DNA of 64,000 nucleotides from Holtermannia corniformis (taxonomy: Eukaryota; Basidiomycota; Tremellomycetes; Holtermanniales). Position numbers and translations under genes: made by a program. The notes under the pieces are model-generated. The model had not been told where the DNA came from. It worked only from the letters and a program-made list of their open reading frames with translations, and searched no databases. The stretch is taken from the NCBI GenBank assembly GCA_001599935.1, contig BCIJ01000004.1, positions 206,035 through 270,034 on the forward strand, read 5' to 3'. Below are positions 45,125-57,110 of the stretch, in pieces (position 1 is the stretch's first letter; every line of letters begins with the position of its first letter).

Positions 45125-46277
45125 ATGTCGGGTACTCAGGACAGGCAAGACCTGATCGCGTCCGCTGTCGCGTTCCTCAATGACCCAAAGGTCAGTCTGT
45201 TATCCGCTCGACTGAATCGCAGCTGACGCACGGACGGCCACCAGGTGCAAGCGTCGACGCTCACTTCGCGCATCCAGTTCTTGGAATCCAAGGGTCTCAC
45301 AGAGGATGAGATCCAACATGCATTAGCGATCGCCGCGGATCGCGTTGGCTCTGCACCGAGTGGCAGCGGTACCAGGGCGCCGATACGTCCGGCGAGCTTC
45401 AATCCTGGGCCAGGTGCTAGGGTGGGGTACCAGCAGGCGCCGCCGGTGCCGGGTCGAGACTGGCGAGACCTCTTTGTGAGTACCGAGTCGTTCAAGATCT
45501 AGAGGCACGCACTGAGAGGGTCGATAGATCATGGCCGTCATCTCTGGAGGCGTAATGTACGGCGTCGCCACTCTGGCAAAGGTCCGCATGTCTCCCACAC
45601 AACCCACTCAGGCTGACGCTCCGTCTCTCGCAGAAATACCTCCTTCCCCACCTCCAGCCTCCGACATCCACAGCGTTCGAATCCACCTCTCTTACCCTCC
45701 AATCGCAGTTTGACGCCGCGCAAGCCCAGCTGTCCGACCTGCAAGCTCAAACGGCGCGGTTGGAAGAGGGCGTGCAGGACGATAAGAAGCGAGTAGGCGA
45801 GGTTCTAGAGGACGTGCACGGTTTGGTCGAGGGCTTGAGGGGCGCCGAAGAGGGCTGGAGGGAGGAGATGAGGGATGTGAGGAGTGAAGTGGAGGGGCTG
45901 CGTGAGCTGGTACCGCGGGTGAGTTGTGTGCTGGTGGGAGATCTTGAGTGAATCGAGGGGCCTATCAGTCCTGAGACATCCCCATCTCCTATATCCGTCC
46001 TGACTCCACCCAGATGATCGAGAAACACACCCAAAGCCAAACAGTGGCCCTACAAGATCTCCAAACAGAACTGAAATCTCTCAAAGCGCTCCTCGTTGCC
46101 CGTCAAAACGTCGCCCCAGCATCGAGCGCATCGCCGAAACCGGCCGCTAGTATCCCGGCTTGGCAGCTTGCGACTCCGAGCTGGAAGACGCCGGCGCCGA
46201 CGGCAGAGGGTGAGGGTGTGAATGGGAAGGAGGGAGAGAGTGCTGGCGAGGCGGAAGGTAGCGGTGCGAGTGCATAG
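45125..46277 (+). CDS. PEX14: Peroxisomal docking protein Pex14
   Basis: Pex14 is the peroxisomal membrane docking protein for the Pex5 and Pex7 import receptors. The N-terminal receptor-binding domain is clear: RQDLIASAVAFLNDPKVQAS, RIQFLESKGLTEDEIQHAL. A Pro-rich linker (RPASFNPGPGARVGYQQAP) follows. A membrane segment (MAVISGGVMYGVATLAKKY, across introns) comes next, then a long coiled coil (STSLTLQSQFDAAQAQLSDL through VEGLRELVPR). The tail carries PAWQL and a Gly/Glu-rich end. Introns lie near 45193-45244, 45476-45530, 45583-45633 and 45921-46013. ATG 45125 gives the standard N-terminus. Confidence 0.9.
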
Positions 46278-46449
46278 TCATGTTGGCGGGATAATGTCAG
46301 GGTTGTGCGCTAGTGCGCTCCTGGGACGGTGACAAAGATGCAACATCCTGCCGGATCAGAACAACTAGGGTGCTGCTTGACGCGATCATCTCATTGTTAT
46401 ATACATAGTTGACTCTGAACAATAGACGTTATAACTTCTCGCCCCGCGC

Positions 46450-47234
46450 TCACGCCGCCACCGACATGGTCCCCGCCGTCGCTTCGACACTAGCCGCCGA
46501 CACATCCCTCTTCCACATCGTCTCGTTGGTACACATGGCCAAGACGACCATCATTGCGATATCCACATTGGGCAGAATCACCAAACCCGTCTATGGTCGT
46601 CAGCCCGAGATCAGCCATCGCACCGCGCGCACAGTGTAGACGCCCTTGAGCTCATCCTCAAATGAGGCTATGCGCCGGGTGATTTGCGCAATGCGAATAC
46701 ATTGGCAGTAGACCGAGATGTTTTCAGACTCGGGATCGCTCTTGAACTGGAGTGAGACGACGTGCTTTTGGCAGTTGCACGCGCGGCGGAACGTGGCGGT
46801 GCGGATTCGTCCTATGTACATTCACCGGCGCGTCAGCGCGAGAGGAAAGAGGCGGGACAGACCATTCCAAGACGTCTTGAGATCCATCAGTCTCCCATTC
46901 TGCACATCTCTGATCGCCCAGCGCTCTCGGAATGACCAGCTACGGTGTTTCGCAGAGAGGATCGACACGCCGTTGGCTTGAGTCAGCGCTGTGCGACGTC
47001 AGGTTGGGTTCGCCGCCAGGAGTGTTGTGACAGACTCTTGCTGCTAGACCACCATCGACGCCCTTTGCACTCGTACACTTGGGCACCGTGATCATCTAGG
47101 ACGATATACGACCCCGTTCGGAACCATTTGTCTTGATCGATCAGGGTGAGCGAGGTGATCACCTTGCGGCAGCGGGTCGGGTCGAGCGCGACCGGCTGCG
47201 AGGGAGTTGACTTGACACCCCACATTGAAAGCAT
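46450..47234 (-). CDS. LURP-one-related (tubby-like fold) protein
   Basis: The LOR/DUF567 family shares the tubby C-terminal/scramblase beta-barrel fold; molecular roles are mostly unknown. Segments in order are VITSLTLIDQDKWFRTGSYI, VLDDHGAQVYECKG, NGVSILSAKHRSWSFRERWA, IRDVQNGRLMDLKTSWNG and RIRTATFRRACNCQKHVVSL. The end, VYTTGLVILPNVDIAMMVVL, is the hydrophobic closing helix of the fold. Three introns are inferred, with intact frame across each. ATG 47234 is the first in the final frame. Stop codon at 46450-46452. Confidence 0.75.
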
Positions 47235-47409
47235 CCCACACTGCAAGCTTGCTTTGCGAGGTGGATGTGAAGCAGGACATGCTTCTCGACAACGAGTGAC
47301 GTCAGCCGATGCTATGCAGATCAGCGCACGACCAGAGCTTCTAGACAGAGTGTGGCGCGTGGGCGTCGTGTTGGCGCTGTCGAGCATGCAGACGAATGCA
47401 TGCGAGACG

Positions 47410-49780
47410 CTACCGTCCCGACGAGATGGCGGCTACAAGCCGGCGTAACGACGCTTTCCCCTTGTAGTCGAACCCAGCCCTGTCCATCTCCCTCACCGCC
47501 GCCCTCGCCTTGTCCCACTGCCTCGTGCGAATCAAACCATCCAGTACGATGAACCACGTATCGGCATCCGGCTTGGCGCCATCAGCCCGCATCATGCCCA
47601 AGATGTCGAGCGTCGACAAGCCCGCCCAATCCCCCAGATCCTTGACAGCGTTTCGCAGGATCATATTGTACGTCACGCGGTTCGGCCGGCAGCCACTCGC
47701 CCGCATCCGCTTGATAGCTTGAAACCCTTGTTGAGCCCAGCCACCGCGGAAATAGCCCGAGACGAGGCCCGTCCAAGTGATTTCGGACACGACGATGCGC
47801 GATCTTCGCATATCGCTTAGGATCTCCTCGGCGGCATCGAGCATGGCCTTGTTGCCCGTCTGTGCCAGGTCGGCAATCAACATCGAGTACAGCCGCTCGT
47901 TGGGCTCGATCCCCTGCGCAAGCATCGAGCTGATGACTTTGCGTGCGCGTTCAATGTCGCCCGCCTTGAGCAGGCCTTGGATTAGCGTCGTGAATGTGAC
48001 CACGTCGGGCTTGAGCTCAAGCTTGGCCGCAAGCGCGAACAGGGCCAACATGGCGGCGACGTCGGCTTCGCGGGAATAATGTCGCAGAACGGTGTTGAGC
48101 GTCACGAGATCAGGTTTGAGAGCGGACTGGGGGAGGCAGGATTGTCGGAACAGGGTGAGTGCGCTCGCTTGTCCGCCGGAGGATTTCGGCATGGCGAGGC
48201 AGAGTGAGATGACTTGGTTCAACGCTGTCACGGGAGGGAACGGTGTTGATCCAGTTGAATCGCGCACGCCTACAGACGTCAGCTGCTAATGTCAAGCATC
48301 GCCACGACTTACTTTGAGCTTCAGAGCTAGCAAGGTACAGCGCTTTGCAGCCTTGATCGCTTGCCAGCGCGGTCCACGCCTCGCGCAACGCCTCGATGTC
48401 ACCCCGGCGTCCCAGAGCCTCGATATACAGCATGTACGCCTTCACATCGCGTACGGTGCCTTGAGTTGTCGCTTTCTGCCATATCTGTTTGACTTGCGCC
48501 AGGACGGCCACGTTCGTGGGTGCTCCTACGTCGCTCGACTCGGACGCGAGGGACAACATGGTGTGGTAGATTGGTAGAGCAAGTGGCTCGCCTGCCGTCT
48601 GCATCACCTCCCGTGCGTATGCTTTGAGTTTGTCGGGCTCGATCGAGGTAGGGTGTGTGGAGGGTTGGAAGGGCGCCAAGAAAACGTACAGGAACCCAGC
48701 GAGTAGATTGTCACGCTCGCTCGCCTGTGTGAGATCGATAGGCAGCGGATCTAGACTGCTTGCCGAGGACATCTGTGTACGAACGCGGTGCCATAGTTCG
48801 ATGATTGGCTCGTAGGCTCCTTCACGCCGGTACGAGCGTAAACGCGAGTCAATCCCCGAAGCGGAAGTGAAGACTTTGGCATCGATGGCGACTTGCAGAT
48901 AAGTCTTGAAATCGGCAATCAGCCTATCGTCGGGCTGCTGTAGCTGGGACGCGAATCGCTGCAGAGTCGTAGGTGACGCCGCAGCTTGCAAAGCTCTTAC
49001 CAGGGCTTCAGCAGATGGTACAGCGACGGGCGCTGGGAAAGTGAAGGTTTTGTTCCGATCGAAGAGAAAGTCGACGAGTGCGGCAACAGCTAGTGGACCG
49101 ATAGCAGCCGGTAGGCGTTGGCCATGATGCTGCTTTGGGATGCGTTGGAAGGTACTTTCCAAGGTCGACCTGAGCTTTTGAAGCCTGGCTGGGTCGCCAA
49201 CGGCAGAGGCGGCTTCGTCAAGAAGATATAAGACGAGCGGGTGAATGACGTTTGCCTCCGAGGAGACCTTTACGCGGTGACCTGTATTCTTGCTACTCAG
49301 ACTGGCGACCCAGCAATAGGCCAGTACTGGTTCGAGCTTGGCTTTCGCCTCCGAGTCGAGTGACTGAGCCGTGTCTGACCGCAAGAATGTACCGAGAGCT
49401 GCTTCGATATCTGCTCTGTATGGTCCGAGCTGCGTCGAACGACCCGACTCGATGATCCCTGCCACGGCCGATAGCAGCTGTCGGACAAGAGGCGTTGCTG
49501 GGCGGTAGGAAGTCGATGGTGGGTACAAAGCAGCGTCGAGCTGTGTGAACAGCAATGACGCGGTGCGCTTCTGAGCAGCCTTGAAATACGTCAGCTGGGC
49601 GAGAGCGGCAAGGACGATGATACTCACATTGGTCGGCCTTGCCCGTAAGGCACTTTCAACGCTTGCAACTGACGACTTGTGGGCAGCCGTCGTCGAGCTG
49701 CTCCGCGCGGCGACCACATTTTGACACGGCCTAGATGCGCCTCGTACCAGCAGTCTCATGGCAGGCAGCATTTTCCGCAT
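47410..49780 (-). CDS. Mitochondrial pentatricopeptide repeat (PPR) protein
   Basis: PPR proteins bind organellar RNA to control processing, stability or translation. The N-terminus (MRKMLPAMRLLVRGASRPCQ) is Arg-rich and lacks acidic residues, as in a mitochondrial presequence. The C-terminal third has classic repeats: PDLVTLNTVLRHYSREAD, PDVVTFTTLIQGLLKAGD, PNERLYSMLIADLAQTGN, SEITWTGLVSGYFRGGW, PNRVTYNMILRNAV and DADTWFIVLDGLIRTRQ. The first two thirds are helical and more divergent. One short intron lies near 48268-48325. Possible starts are 49780, 49771 and 49759. The gene is divergent from HUL5, and a palindromic E-box lies between them. Confidence 0.85.
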
Positions 49781-49860
49781 CCTGCCAATAGCTTGCTTCC
49801 CTTGAGGCGATCTGAAAAGTTAAAGGGAATGTCAAGCTGCAACATCCCTTGCGCATGTTG

Positions 49861-49872
49861 GGTCACGTGACC
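49861..49872. promoter_or_regulatory. GGTCACGTGACC palindrome between PPR gene and HUL5
   Basis: A 12-nt perfect palindrome with the CACGTG E-box core, 81 nt before the PPR ATG and 104 nt before the HUL5 ATG. It is the longest E-box palindrome noticed in the window. Confidence 0.5.
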
Positions 49873-49975
49873 TCGCCGCCCGCTGATGCAGCGACTCTAT
49901 GGACAGCACCAACGCACTGCATCTCCCTTGACAGCTTTATACACTTGCTCAAGACGCGGTGCGAGGCGTGTAGAA

Positions 49976-52900
49976 TGTTCCCAAAAGACTTTAGCGGCGC
50001 GGCGAATCGACCGCGCAACGTCAACCTCTCGACCAGCACCCCGTCATCGTCCGCGAGCATCTTGAACGCCGTCCGAGCGGAACGCCAAGCACGCGAAGAG
50101 CAACAGCGCAAGCAGGATGCTATCGTGGTGCTGCAGAAACACTGGCGGAGCCGACGAGCTGTCCGGCAGAACCGGGACAAGTTAGTCACGGCGCTCGAGC
50201 AAGAGGGGGTGATTGGGCGAGATGTCGCGAGGATCCATGTCGCGGCCAGAGCACTGGTCGTGATCCTTTGGGATGGGGTTGCACTGAAAGGTTCAGAAGG
50301 GAAGCGAAGGCTCGATGCGCTCGAGAGGTGGTGCAAGAGCGGTACTGGCGATGCTCAGGGTGAGTCAGTGGCCGTGCGTAGTCATGGTATTCACCGAGCT
50401 GGCAGATGGCACCTCACCGGCAGCTATCCTCCTACCTCTGGCATCGCAGCCGTCTTATGTAATAGAGCTCAGCTTCCTTGCCGTTCGCCTCCTCGAGGCC
50501 ATCGTGCTCAGCCCGACGTATGTCTCCTCGTCTGTTGGATCGCGCCGAACTGATCGCCGTACGCAGATCACCCCAGGCTGGTAACTTCCTCTCCGCACTC
50601 GATGCCATCTTCACTCCGTCATCGTTCGCATTCTTGCCTCAAACTCAGCTTGCGGCGATAGGTACGGCTTTGGTCGAATATGTGGCAAAGCGGCGATGGG
50701 TCTCGCAGCTCAGCTTGGCCTTTGCCGCCGTCTCGGCCTCAACGGTGCGTATATTGGCACTCGTATATGATGCTCCATCTGATCGATCGCAGCCACCGAA
50801 GAAGAAGCACCCACACATTGCTATCATTGCACGCCTCGTCACAGCGCCTTTCGCCATGGCCCGTCCCGCTGCCACTAGCCCACTCCTCGCGCCGCTCCTC
50901 CACTCATTTCTAGCACAGCCCAGCGTCATCGCCCACCTGCCCGTCGCCTCCATCACCACTATCTGCGCATCCTTGCCACTCTTTGATCGGATCCTCCCCC
51001 TAGCCGGCACACTCAGCACCGAAGAGTTGTCACATGGCCTGCTCGCTACCGAGACGGGCAAGACTGATTTGCTTGCGAACCTAGTAACGCTCGGCTTGAC
51101 CGGTGGTCTGCTTAGGCGCCAAGATCTGAATGGCGTCCGTGCCTGGATGCTTGCTGTTGCTCAGCTTGTCAAGTCTTTGGAACCCGGATGGGGCTGCTGG
51201 GTCGACGGCGTGGGCGATGATGACGTTGACGAAACGATGGCAGTCAGAGGCGGTAGCGACGACGAAGACCAAGAGATGCCCTTTGCCGGTGGCAGAATCG
51301 CGACCGCAGCGCTGACCACATCAATGCGCGCACAGCGTCCACGCCGGACGCCCATCACCAAGTCGCTACAAACACGACTGCTGAAGCTAGCGAGCGCCGA
51401 TCACTTGACGCTCCTCACGGCATCCTTGATGTCAGCTAGCGCTGGGGAATCGAGCCTGACGGCGTTTGCATCCCTTGCATCGGCACTGCTCGGCGCTTTC
51501 CGCGGTTCGCCGAAATGGGAGGTGATCTTGGACGCGCTGCTGACAGGCGAGCACGGTAAGCGCGTCGTACGCAAGCTCTGGCTCGAGGGCGTTCGCGGTC
51601 GCTGGCGTGGTCAAAACAGCAGCTCGTCGCCCAAGACGTGGCTTCACCTAATGGACAGTACGTGTCTGCGTGTCGTACCTGGTGCCACAACTGACGCGCG
51701 CACAGACGCATCTCTCCCGTCTCTCGTCTTGCTATCCCATCTCTATGTGCATTTCCTCCTCCTGACGCCAGATGACGAATTCTTCACGACGGCCTTGCAA
51801 AATCCTTCCGCTACGTCAGCGAACCCCCTGAGTCTGGACGAGGTGCTCGACCTCGGTAGTATTTGGCGTGACTTGGCTTTCTGGGGATACACGGCGCCGA
51901 TCTCTGCGAGTACGTTTGAGCTTGCGTCAGCGAGTAAGGGCACGGACGAGCTACGCGCTTTGTTCACGCGGGGTGTGTTGCGTGTCGGCGAACGAAAGTG
52001 AGTCGGTTCGCGAGCGCCGTCGTGGCGTGGTCTAACAGAGTCGTAGCGCGCGAAGGCCATTTGCCGCAGAAGGTTTCTGGGATATGTCCGAACGCATGGA
52101 CATGAAAGGCTTTGTCGAAGCGGCCATGTGAGCACCCGAAAGCGTCTGCTGCGCTTGTTGCTGATAGCTTTCTAGCTTTGAGGAGGCGGAGCTTGCCCAG
52201 CCCGAGTTGGATGACTCTGGTCCCCCGGTCGGCTCTCTGCCTCGATGGGCCGTCGCAAGACAACGGTATTCGAAACGACAGATGGCATACATCTCTCCGC
52301 GTCTCGGTCTCCTCAACAACCTGCCGATGACAATCCCGTTCGTGGCGCGGCTCGAAGTCTTCCGCGCATTCGTCAAGTGAGCCTAATTGTGGCCATCGTA
52401 TTACCAAAACTGACTGGGCTAGAAACGATCGCACAAAACTCGGCATCGATCGCTATCGCTCGAACAAGTGGACCCATGAAGTCAAGATCCGTCGCGAGTC
52501 GATTGTCCAGGACGGGTACGCGGAGCTGAATGCTCTCGGACCCGCAATGAAGGGGTTGATCTCAATCGTCTTCATTGACCAGTACGTTGCTTGTCCTGAC
52601 CGGGATGTGGGGCTGATCACTGCGCCAGGTGGGGTCACGAAGAGGCTGGGATTGACGGTGGCGGTCTCTTCAAGGAGTTCCTAACCGCGTAAGTCGCTCA
52701 GATGACAGACCATGTGTGCTGACTGGTCATTAGACTCTCAAAGGAGGCGTTTGACACCAACCGAGGGTTGTGGCTGTCAACGTCGCAGAATGAGCTGTAT
52801 CCGAACCCTCATTCGTACTCGGTGGAAGGTACGTTGATTGGGCATTTGGTGCGATCTGTCCGCTGATTACACACAGATGGACAGCTGAGCTGGTATGGCT

Positions 52901-54208
52901 TTGTGAGTACCTGTTCGTAGCATCGACTCTTCATCACTGATCGGTGTAGATCGGGCGGGTCCTCGGCAAAGCCCTGTACGAAGGCATCCTGGTCGATGTT
53001 TCGTTCGCCGGCTTCTTCTGTGAGTCGAGTGCAATCATGGGACGCCGCACGACTGACGCGTCGCAGTGGCCAAGTGGCTTGACCGTCAATCCTACCTTGA
53101 CGACCTGAACTCTTTAGACTCGGAGCTGTACAAGGGTCTCATCAGTGAGTTGCTGTGTGAAATGCTTGCCGACGAGCTAACACCTGCCAGCTCTCAAGAA
53201 TTATCCGAAGCCCGAGGACCTCTCACTGTACTTTACTCTGTCGGTGGAAGGTAAGCGGATCGTGGCCCGATCCACATGAGTGCTGATCACCCGGACAGAG
53301 TTCGGCCAGACAAGAGAGGTTGAGCTCGTGCCCCGCGGTGCCGACATCCAAGTGACAGCGGCCAACCGACACGAATGTGGGTGTCACTGGCGCATACGAG
53401 TTGTCGGCTGACCAATGGAATAGACATTCAACTCGTGTGCCGGTACAAGCTTGATCGTCAAATCGCCGCGCAAAGCCGAGCATTCTTCGATGGTCTCGCT
53501 GACATCATTGACCCGAAGTGTGCGTTGGACGTCTACGTGCCTGCTACGCTGACCCAGGCTCCAAAGGGCTCCGCATGTTCAACCAGCAAGAGTTACAGAT
53601 GATGATTGGCGGTACCGAGAGCGATATCGATATTGACGATTTGCGCGACAATTGCAACATTACGGGCTTCACGCAAGATGTGACGATGAATCTGTTCTGG
53701 CGGGTGGGTATGCTGCGCTCGTTCTCGCGCACCGCGCTGATCTGTGGCAGGTCGTCAAGGGCTTCACGCAAGATGAGCGACAGGCCCTGTTGCGCTTTGT
53801 CACGAGCTGCTCGAAGCCGCCACTGTGCGTACCTGCTGCGAATCAGACATGTCCAGCGCACGCTGATCGTCAACGCAGTCTTGGGTTCTCACGCCTGAAC
53901 CCCCAATTCGGGATTCGTTGCTCGGGTTCAGACGTGACTCGTCTGCCATCCGCATGTGCGTTATCCGCTTGGTCCACTTTGGAGAAAGCTGACAGAAACC
54001 ACAGCTTCATGCTTCAACTTGCTCAAGCTGTAAGTCTGGTTTGGACAAGGCAGTGCAAGGCTGACGCAACCACTAGGCCCGCCTATGTGGTCAGCTCGAG
54101 TCTGGCCGCCAACTGCGATGGTTTACTGACTGCTAGTAGGACGAGAACACGATGCGGACCAAGCTGCTGCAAGCAATCACATCCGGCGCTGGCTTTGATC
54201 TATCATAA
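49976..54208 (+). CDS. HUL5: HECT E3 ubiquitin ligase Hul5/UBE3C
   Basis: Hul5/UBE3C extends ubiquitin chains on proteasome substrates. The N-terminus (MFPKDFSGAANRPRNVNLST) and the IQ-like helix AIVVLQKHWRSRRAVRQNRD match the family. The HECT domain from about 52050 is spread over many short exons: RYSKRQMAYISPRLGLLNNL, IRRESIVQDGYAELNALG, GIDGGGLFKEFLTAL, WYGFIGRVLGKALYEGILVD, and QELQMMIGGTESDIDIDDL. The catalytic Cys (TGC at 54010-54012) sits in LPSASCFNLLKLP, assembled across two introns. The end, TKLLQAITSGAGFDLS, is normal. The ligase appears complete. Confidence 0.92.
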
Positions 54209-54461
54209 GGCGCGAGCAGTCTGCAGGTTGGGTAGGGGAGGGTGGTTGTACATAACGCACGCATGCACTGATCTTTGTACCGCAAGAGCCCACAACAGCT
54301 CAGTCATGTATCATCCTTCAGACATGTGCGACAGCAACCCGGGGCCACCGATTGAGTATGAAATGCAATCCCATCATGCTCAATCCTACAAGTCGCCCAG
54401 ACATCACCGCCCTGGGTTTTCACGTCGTCAACACGCCCTCGCGACCGGTTAAACTGCACGC

Positions 54462-55047
54462 TTAGGCAGTCTTCTCGGCGGCCGCGGTCTTGGCGGCTTG
54501 AGCGGCGGCAACAGCGGGGTTCAGGCGCTGCGCATAGGGTCAGCTACAAGCGAAGAGGGGTGCAAGGGGTTGAACTGACCTTGCCATCCTTGAAGACGGG
54601 ACGGGGAGGGGGAGCACGGTTCTTGCGCGAGTTGACGGCTCCGGGCTTGTCGGAACGCACACGGACGACTGGGTGATGTCAATACGCGTCTTGTACAAAG
54701 CGAGTGCGGGGTCTGACGACCTCGCAAGTCACGTCGTGGAACGCCGACTCACTCTTGGCGTGGATAGCGCAAGACACACAGTACGCGAGACGAACGTAGA
54801 GCTTGGGGAGAGCGTACTCTGTGACTATATCAGCGCAGCCCACTAGCTATTGGTACCCGGACTGACCCTGGTAGACCGAAGCATCCGACAAGTCACGGAC
54901 GGCAGCAGCCTCGACCATGTTCTTGACAGAGTTGCGCTTGATCGCCTTGTCCTTGGGCACGCAGCGCGAGCAGTTCGAGCAGCGAACTGAGCGAACGTGT
55001 CCGCGTCCCTTCTTGTTGCGTCCTCCTCCACGTCGCTTCTTTGTCAT
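54462..55047 (-). CDS. RPS26: 40S ribosomal protein eS26
   Basis: eS26 is a small-subunit protein at the mRNA exit channel. The sequence begins [20 protein letters not shown], then the first zinc half-site, CSNCSRC, and [20 protein letters not shown]. Spliced exons give [20 protein letters not shown] with the second Cys pair, then [20 protein letters not shown] and [10 protein letters not shown]. The Ala/Lys-rich tail is usual for fungi. Introns lie near 54530-54580, 54670-54752 and 54820-54866. The frame is open upstream of the ATG at 55047, but the family start is unambiguous. Confidence 0.95.
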
Positions 55048-55828
55048 TTTGATGTCTGATGAAGTGTCAGCGACGCAGGCCAGGCCAGCGACGACAGCTA
55101 GCAACGACGACCAGCATAGCGGATGTTGTACTGAAAGGCGTTCTGAAGGAATGCTAGGATCGCTCGAGTTTGCTTTTGACAGCAAACGCAAACACGCCAG
55201 CCCATCCTCCTGATCACCACCCAGCAGTGCTCCGAGTTGTCTTGATGCCCGTCGCTACCGGTCGTGTCGTGATCAACTCACGTTTGGGTCTTGAAGGGTT
55301 AACTTGAAGACGTCGTTGACCCACACTGGCCTAGACGAGCTGTGGGCAACGGACGGGCGGGCAGCCAACGGGACCAAATCCGCGGTTACCGGAAAAGGAG
55401 ACGGTCGACTGTGGCAGTTTCCAAACGTCTTAACGCCGACGACAGTGGCACCGTCCATCGGCGATGTGACGTACGGCACCTGGGGTCTCTGACGTCTGTA
55501 TATACGAATGGGCTATGCTAGCTAGCGTTGATGTTGGTGACTGTGATAGCGTGTATATGATCCACATCCTGCTAAGAGCCACCGCGGATCATTTACTGAT
55601 GTTGAACTCGATCAATAACGGGACGTTCGTCGTGGCACAGTGTCAGAGCTTACATACATACCGTCTCCTCATTAGACTTTGGCTATCTTACAACTCACTC
55701 CGTTATACTTTCGGGCCCGAAGCTGTCGGTCTCTAGGGTCAGCGCTTGAATAGAGCGCCAGATCGGAAGGCCTGGTGTGGACGTGGCTGTACCCCGACAC
55801 GCGGAAAGGAGACAAGAGTAAGAAGATG
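55048..55828. other. RPS26 promoter side and spacer before island 2
   Basis: About 780 nt. A minus frame from ATG 55458 (MDGATVVGVKTFGNCHSRP...) runs to a CAAAC|gtgagt donor-like site at about 55283 and could be an unrecognised exon, but nothing supports it further. The rest shows no gene or repeat. Confidence 0.35.
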
Positions 55829-55834
55829 TATAAG
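55829..55834 (+). promoter_or_regulatory. TATA box of island-2 member 1
   Basis: TATAAG, followed by TCGGCTC, 57 nt before the ATG at 55892. Member 2 has a similar TATATAAG followed by CTCGG. Confidence 0.5.
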
Positions 55835-55891
55835 TCGGCTCTTCACTCAGTTGTCGTCTTCTCCAATACCTCTTGCATCGACAATCTTAAG

Positions 55892-56173
55892 ATGACGACT
55901 ACTTTTACAAACGAATGGGTCGCCGAACAAGCAGGTTCGCTGGCCCGCCAGCTCCTGGATGACGTGGCTTCTACCAGCAATCGTCGCGGGCATGCTGAAA
56001 AAAAGAATGAGATCTACAAGCAGCTTGATGATTTGTCGGAGGGTAACGAAAACGTGAAAAAGAGACTCAAGGCTGCCATGGCTGCCAAGGTCGCTGAGGG
56101 GTGGCTGACCCTTTTCAAGACTTCGGCGAGCGGATCCAACCAAGACTCGAACAACCCGGGTCAGAGCCAGTAA
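55892..56173 (+). CDS. Short orphan protein, island-2 family, member 1 (93 aa)
   Basis: Unknown function. The N-terminus, MTTTFTNEWVAEQAGSLARQ, aligns directly with member 2. The following region is charged and probably helical (EKKNEIYKQLDDLSEGNEN, VKKRLKAAMAAKV), then a polar Ser/Asn/Gln tail. No signal peptide, Cys or membrane helix. ATG 55892 is chosen over the open upstream frame because the TATA box lies 57 nt before it and because member 2 aligns from the same Met. Confidence 0.6.
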   Translation: MTTTFTNEWVAEQAGSLARQLLDDVASTSNRRGHAEKKNEIYKQLDDLSEGNENVKKRLKAAMAAKVAEGWLTLFKTSASGSNQDSNNPGQSQ

Positions 56174-56760
56174 GAAAACTATGGTCATCTTATCGGCAGC
56201 AGTGTGGATAGCGGGTGATGCAAGTAGCTGCCGTCATTGATCAGATACGGGTTCCAGCCTTGCCCAGACAGGTTCAAACATGTCGTAAGCCCACGTCGTC
56301 AGCTCAAAAACTACTCTACCATGTCCGCTGAGGGATCTCAAAGCCCCCAGTAGCCGAGATTCCCGGGTTGTTGCAGCTCAGTCGGGTCTGCTGCATGTTT
56401 AACCCTTCGATTAACCAACTTACGATACAGCGCGACCGAACGTTGCGAAGAACGCCAGGCAGCTGGCATTGCAAGAGACGCCTCACCGTGCCCTCGCAGA
56501 CCTCGGCTGTCTTCGATTCTGACAAGGGTGATGTTTAACTTTTGAGATGAGATCGACGCTTCTAGCTATACAGCCGTCTCACTTCCTTTCGAAAAGGTGA
56601 AGCGCGATCATCTCGATTCCCGAGAGAGAAGACAATCACACGTGGAACTTTGGCCGTCCATGCGTCTGTCGAGGGGGCAACACCTCTGCAGGGTTTTGTA
56701 CTAATCCCCTGGCTCTCGCCAACTGATTGAAGGCGAGCGCTCACAATGGAATGTCCCTGT
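56174..56760. other. Spacer between island-2 members 1 and 2
   Basis: About 590 nt without a supported gene; only short minus-strand frames are present. Confidence 0.4.
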
Positions 56761-56768
56761 TATATAAG
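56761..56768 (+). promoter_or_regulatory. TATA box of island-2 member 2
   Basis: TATATAAG lies 16-23 nt before the ATG at 56784 but 67-74 nt before the ATG at 56835. The second spacing fits member 1 better and supports the downstream start. Confidence 0.5.
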
Positions 56769-56834
56769 CTCGGTTAGAGGTCCATGACATCAGAACACAC
56801 AGTCAGCACGGAGACATCTTCTGAGCAACACGTC

Positions 56835-57110
56835 ATGACAACACACAGCACCCAGTGGCTGACGAAAACAGCGGAGGATATCGCCCGCCAGCTCAAGGTG
56901 ATTACTGACCAGAAACTCAACTCTAGTGAAAGAGAGACGGCGTTCGCAACGGTGTACGAGCCGCTCAGAAGCTTGACCAAGGCTGAGGAGGACCAAGTCC
57001 TGAGACTTGTGACACTCCAAATAGAAGGCACGGAGCGAAAGGCAAGCAGTAGCTCGGTCACTTCTCATCCATGGTGGGTAAGAAAACGAAAGGGGGGTAG
57101 GCCGAGGTAG
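56835..57110 (+). CDS. Short orphan protein, island-2 family, member 2 (91 aa)
   Basis: Unknown function. It starts MTTHSTQWLTKTAEDIARQL, parallel to MTTTFTNEWVAEQAGSLARQ of member 1. The module continues ERETAFATVYEPLRSLTKAE and EDQVLRLVTLQIE. The tail switches to Ser-rich and then strongly basic (WWVRKRKGGRPR). An in-frame ATG at 56784 would add 17 residues but lies too close to the TATA box to be likely. Confidence 0.6.
   Translation: MTTHSTQWLTKTAEDIARQLKVITDQKLNSSERETAFATVYEPLRSLTKAEEDQVLRLVTLQIEGTERKASSSSVTSHPWWVRKRKGGRPR

Noticed and set aside
53652..54452. 266-codon plus frame over the end of HUL5
   Set aside because: It reads through HUL5 introns in a wrong frame; the spliced HECT C-terminus explains the DNA.
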